Source: an uncultured Clostridium sp. (GTDB taxonomy: Bacteria > Bacillota > Clostridia > Lachnospirales > Lachnospiraceae). From it: DNA of 9,720 nt. Below are positions 6,967-9,720 of the stretch, piece after piece. Location of the stretch: contig CALHQJ010000144.1 in assembly GCA_938036545.1 (NCBI GenBank), positions 1-9,720 on the forward strand. The letters are read 5' to 3'. The position numbers and the translations under genes are program-made. A model generated the notes under the pieces. It did no database searches and was not told the DNA's origin. It worked only from the letters and a program-made list of their open reading frames with translations. Within the stretch, counting starts at the first letter, position 1; the number at the start of each line of letters is the position of its first letter.

Positions 6967-7671
6967 CTATTCCCGTAGCAGCCAGTCAGCAATATCAAAA
7001 ATCTCAATACCTTCATAGCTGTACTTGGGATGTCTGGTTCTGGCAATGATGATTTTCGGATAAGCATCGCGAATTTGAAGTAACGGGGAGTATTCCCTTT
7101 CAAAAGTCTCTTGCCCTGATATATTGTCACTTACCTGAATATAAACTTTCTCGCTGCCCCTTTGAGCAACAAAATATTTCCTGCCACGAATGTCATATCT
7201 CTTAATGTCGTAAAACACAAAAGCATTGCACAAATATTTAATGTACCTTCCAACCGTCACATGATTCGTCGGACTTTTGTTTGCAGTCAGCATTTGGCTG
7301 ACTTTGTTCGGCGAAGTCAGGTTGCTTATGTTGTCCATAAGAAATTCGCTTAACTGTTGCAAAACCAAGGTATCCGGCAGAGCGTACTTCTGAACCAGAT
7401 CTCTTGTGACAATGGTTTCGTAGACTTCTTTGATGTAATTAATTCTGTCCCTTTCTGTTCTGTAAACATAAGAACCTGCCAGTCCTCCCTTGACCGAATA
7501 ATCATCAAAAAGCCTGTCCTTATCCAAAACATCGTCATAATACTGGCAATACTCCTTAAAACTAAACGGAAATACATGAATTTCGATGTAGCGGCCGGTA
7601 AACAGGGTTGCCAGATCCGCACTTAGGAGAAATGCATTCGAGCCGGTTACATAGATGTCGTATTTTTTCAT
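6967..7671 (-). pseudogene. Decayed AAA_14/DUF4143 ATPase gene (5'-truncated, internal deletion)
   Basis: The family are ATPases with an N-terminal Walker A/B domain and a C-terminal DUF4143 domain. Here recognisable homology begins only near Met 7671, with DIYVTGSNAFLLS and LFTGRYIEI, so the first hundred or so residues, including both Walker motifs, are gone. The middle is well kept (TIVTRDLVQKYALPDTLVL, ISNLTSPNKVSQ, GRYIKYLCNAFVFYDIKRY). At about 7171-7179 the frame jumps from GRKY directly to FVAQRGSEKVYIQV. Full-length relatives have roughly 55 residues here (the YLxDTG...ENxVYxEL...EVD segment, from memory), so an in-frame deletion is inferred. The C-terminus (GIEIFDIADWLLRE) looks complete. 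The frame stays open upstream to 7791, but that extension runs through the rnf terminator and has no family similarity, and Met 7671 has no ribosome site. It cannot work as an ATPase; a residual product is conceivable but unlikely. Confidence 0.8.
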
Positions 7672-7696
7672 TTTTTGAAAGCGGCAGCTATCATCG

Positions 7697-7728
7697 AATA
7701 AGAAAAGGACGCCCACATGGAGCGTCCT
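7697..7728 (-). terminator. Intrinsic terminator of the rnf operon
   Basis: On the minus strand AGGACGC (7728-7722) pairs with GCGTCCT (7712-7706) around a nine-base loop, which can close further through CC/GG. The stem is followed by TTTTCTTATT. It lies 28 bases after the rnfB stop codon, which fits the end of the operon. It also separates rnf from the decayed ATPase gene. Confidence 0.8.
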
Positions 7729-7756
7729 CTTCACCATATTATTTACCTTGTTACCT

Positions 7757-8551
7757 TTACAAAATAACCTTTGTCGGGCACTTTTCTGCACATTTACCGC
7801 AGTTAGTGCACTTCTCGTAGTCGATTACCGCTACGTTGTTATCCATGTGAATTGCGTCAAACTCGCACTGCTTGGTACAAAGGGTACAGCCGATACAGCC
7901 GTTGTCGCATTTTGCCTTCACATCCTTGCCCTTATCGTGGGAATTACACTGTACCAGATGTTCTGCATCATATGGAACTAAGGTAATCAGTCCCAGCGGA
8001 CACGCTTCCGTACACTTGCCGCAGGCAACGCATTTCTCTTTATCTACGACTGCAACGCCGTCTACTACGTGGATTGCATCAAACTCACAGGCCTTTACAC
8101 AAGAGCCATATCCCATACATCCATAAGAACAGGCTTTTTCACCGGTTCCAGGAACTACAGATACTTTGCGGCAGTCGTCAATTCCATAGTAACGGTACTG
8201 CATTCTGGTCTTGTCACAGGTACCTTTACACTTTACAAAAGCTACCTTCTTTACTCCGGCGCCTGCCTCTACACCCATGATAGAAGCAATCTTTTCTGCT
8301 ACCGGAGCGCCGCCTACGGGACAGGCTCCTACGTCTGCCTGACCGGCTGCAATAGCCTTTGCCAAAGCGTCGCAGCCTGCATAACCGCAGCCGCCGCAGT
8401 TGTTGCCTGGCAGTTCGTTTCTGACCAGAATTTCTTTTTCATCTACTTCTACTTTAAACTTCTCACTGGCAATACCTAACAGTACGCCGATTACAATACC
8501 AATAACTCCTACAACTGCTGCTGAGGCAATTACGATTCCTACAATATTCAT
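7757..8551 (-). CDS. rnfB: Rnf complex subunit RnfB, polyferredoxin electron-input subunit
   Basis: RnfB passes electrons from reduced ferredoxin into the membrane-bound Rnf complex, which reduces NAD+ and exports Na+ or H+. The protein has 264 residues. An N-terminal membrane helix (residues 3-27) anchors it. The Fe-S domain next to it has C52, C55, C60 and C77 (NNCGGCGYAGC). Two ferredoxin-like pairs follow: C141/145/151/155 with C174/177/180/184, and C219/222/225/229 with C248/251/254/258. The first motif of the first pair has a widened CxxxCxxxxxC spacing. That makes five clear 4Fe-4S motifs, and C108, C112 and C127 are extra Cys that could serve another centre. Short proteobacterial RnfB proteins have three. 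The ATG has GGGAGGAG upstream, the gene starts 15 bases after rnfA, and it is the last gene of the operon, before the terminator at 7697-7728. Confidence 0.96.
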   Translation of the reverse strand: MNIVGIVIASAAVVGVIGIVIGVLLGIASEKFKVEVDEKEILVRNELPGNNCGGCGYAGCDALAKAIAAGQADVGACPVGGAPVAEKIASIMGVEAGAGVKKVAFVKCKGTCDKTRMQYRYYGIDDCRKVSVVPGTGEKACSYGCMGYGSCVKACEFDAIHVVDGVAVVDKEKCVACGKCTEACPLGLITLVPYDAEHLVQCNSHDKGKDVKAKCDNGCIGCTLCTKQCEFDAIHMDNNVAVIDYEKCTNCGKCAEKCPTKVIL

Positions 8552-8566
8552 CCTTCGTCTCCTCCC

Positions 8567-9142
8567 TTAAATTAATCCGGAAAATCCGAAAAATGCAATT
8601 GCCATCAGTCCGGCGGTAATCAGGACAATCGGAGATCCCTGGAAGTTATAAGGAATATCATTGTTCTCAAGCTTTTCACGGATACCGGCTAACATAACAA
8701 TCGCAATGGTAAAGCCTACGGAAATACCGATGCCGTTTACCACGCTCTCAATGAAATTGTACTCTTTCTGAACGTTGGTTAATGCAACACCTAACACTGC
8801 ACAGTTAGTGGTAATCAGAGGAAGATATACACCTAAAGATTCATACAGAGAAACCATATTTTTCTTTAAGAACATCTCCACAAACTGAACCAGAGCTGCA
8901 ATTACCAGAATAAACGCAATCGTCTGCAGATACTCTAGTTTTAAAGGTACCAGCACATAGCTGTAAATCAGGTTGGTTGCAATACAGGCCAGTGTAATAA
9001 CGAAAATAACAGCTGCGCCCATTCCAGCGGAAGTCTCTACCTTTTTGGAAACTCCAAGGAAGGGACACAGGCCTAAGAACTGGCTTAATACAACGTTGTT
9101 TACCAAGGCAGAACCAATGGCAATCAATAATAATTCTTGCAT
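8567..9142 (-). CDS. rnfA: Rnf complex membrane subunit RnfA
   Basis: RnfA is one of the two related six-helix membrane subunits at the core of the Rnf complex (homologous to NqrE), 191 residues, the usual size. It begins MQELLLIAIGSALVNNVVL and is hydrophobic throughout. C26 (FLGLCPFLG) and C114 (TTNCAVLGVAL) are the conserved half-membrane Cys residues which, in the Nqr/Rnf family, hold an iron-sulfur centre together with the pair from RnfE. The charged loop near residues 93-97 (LKKNM) and IREKLE near 154-159 fit the family. The ATG at 9140-9142 follows AGGAGG by nine bases, and that site overlaps the rnfE stop codon, suggesting translational coupling. The E-A-B gene order matches the classical rnfCDGEAB operon. 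Confidence 0.97.
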   Translation of the reverse strand: MQELLLIAIGSALVNNVVLSQFLGLCPFLGVSKKVETSAGMGAAVIFVITLACIATNLIYSYVLVPLKLEYLQTIAFILVIAALVQFVEMFLKKNMVSLYESLGVYLPLITTNCAVLGVALTNVQKEYNFIESVVNGIGISVGFTIAIVMLAGIREKLENNDIPYNFQGSPIVLITAGLMAIAFFGFSGLI

Positions 9143-9155
9143 CTAATCCTTCCTC

Positions 9156-9720
9156 CTATTCATCTTTCTTAGCAGTTGCTGCTTTTAACTCTGCTTCTTT
9201 TGCTGCAAGCGCTGCTTTCTTTTTTGCAAGTGCTTCTTCCTCTGCCTGTCTCTGACGAGTCTCTAAAATATCATGGTTTGCCATGCAAGAAGAACCGCTG
9301 CAGTGGGAACAGTCACCGCCGCAGGCCAGTTTAGAACCAGTTACAGAACCATTGGTAGCAGAAGGAGCTTTAAACTTGTTCTGCAATGCAGTCAGCATTG
9401 CCAGTACAAAGAATGCGCCAGGAGCCAGTACGAAAATAGAGATATGGAAGGATTCCGGAATAATGGTTATTCCAAAGAAAGAACCGGCTCCTAACAGTTC
9501 ACGGAAGATACCGATCAGGGTTAAGCCTACGGTAAATCCAAGTCCCATACCAATACCATCAAATGCAGATGCAAGAGGGGTATTCTTGGAGGCATAGGAC
9601 TCCGCACGTCCCAGGATGATACAGTTTACTACGATCAGAGGAATGTAAATTCCCAGTGCATCATATAAGAATGGAAGATACGCCTGGATCAGAAGCTGAA
9701 CCATAGTTACCAAGGATGCT
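9156..9720 (-). CDS. rnfE: Rnf complex membrane subunit RnfE (5' end outside the window)
   Basis: The second of the paired membrane subunits of Rnf (homologous to NqrD). The frame runs through the right edge of the window, so the N-terminal helix or helices, including the first conserved Cys, are missing. The TTG at 9711-9713 is an internal Leu codon (context ASLVTMVQLL), not a start. Visible family features are LGIYIPLIVVNCIILGRAES with the second conserved Cys, GMGLGFTVGLTLIGIFRELLGAG, and a last helix SIFVLAPGAFFVLAMLTAL. After it comes a tail of some 70 residues: a Cys cluster (CGGDCSHCSGSSC, coded at 9285-9323) and then an Ala/Lys/Glu-rich, probably helical segment ending AKKDE. The tail is absent from compact RnfE proteins. 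The TAG stop lies within the ribosome site of rnfA. Confidence 0.95.
   Translation of the reverse strand, partial: ASLVTMVQLLIQAYLPFLYDALGIYIPLIVVNCIILGRAESYASKNTPLASAFDGIGMGLGFTVGLTLIGIFRELLGAGSFFGITIIPESFHISIFVLAPGAFFVLAMLTALQNKFKAPSATNGSVTGSKLACGGDCSHCSGSSCMANHDILETRQRQAEEEALAKKKAALAAKEAELKAATAKKDE

Noticed and set aside
7672..7791. N-terminal extension of the DUF4143 remnant
   Set aside because: It passes through the rnf terminator and the rnfB 3' end and has no resemblance to the family's Walker domain; FQK just before Met 7671 may be a trace of homology but is too short to count.
8069..8479. Plus-strand open frame of 136 codons inside rnfB
   Set aside because: It is antisense to a clear polyferredoxin gene, has no ribosome site and shows no recognisable motif; the repeated Cys codons of rnfB keep the opposite strand open.
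9711..9713. TTG as the start of rnfE
   Set aside because: The frame continues upstream to the window edge and the surrounding residues (ASLVTMVQLL) are internal membrane-helix sequence of the family.

Overview
The window looks like chromosomal DNA from an anaerobic Firmicute, most likely a Lachnospiraceae-type Clostridium. The reasons are strong GGAGG ribosome binding sites before nearly every gene, moderate GC, an rnf operon ending in the E-A-B order, an extended clostridial-style RnfB, and a sugar ABC transporter of the CUT1 type. This placement is an inference from gene content and style; no rRNA or other marker is present.

There are three blocks. (1) Positions 1-6872 hold a divergent carbohydrate-use locus. 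Leftward from the control region at 3437-3687 run two ABC permeases (MalF-like, then MalG-like) and a lipoprotein sugar-binding protein. Rightward run a cytoplasmic DUF4838 protein, probably a glycoside hydrolase relative, and a ROK-family repressor 17 bases behind it. The likely logic is that the binding protein and permeases import an oligosaccharide, the DUF4838 protein processes it inside the cell, and the ROK protein senses a product and controls both arms. No ATPase gene is present, so a shared MsmK/MsmX-type ATPase encoded elsewhere must power uptake. The leftward promoter is good (TTGTAA, 17-bp spacer, TAATAT) and has a palindrome at its predicted transcription start, a natural operator candidate. 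At the extreme left, a rightward reading frame ends just inside the 3' end of the binding-protein gene and carries a beta-clamp-like QLQLF motif.

(2) Positions 6873-7671 hold the decayed remains of an AAA_14/DUF4143 ATPase gene on the minus strand. It lacks the whole nucleotide-binding N-terminus and has an apparent in-frame internal deletion, but it keeps its C-terminus and an intrinsic terminator.

(3) Positions 7697-9720 hold the 3' end of an rnf operon on the minus strand: partial rnfE, rnfA, rnfB and an intrinsic terminator. Rnf is the membrane complex that couples ferredoxin:NAD+ electron transfer to ion export. RnfE has an unusual Cys-rich charged tail, and RnfB carries five recognisable 4Fe-4S motifs.

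No tRNA, rRNA, insertion sequence, CRISPR array or prophage gene was seen. The most interesting part is the divergent glycan locus, whose substrate cannot be read from the sequence.
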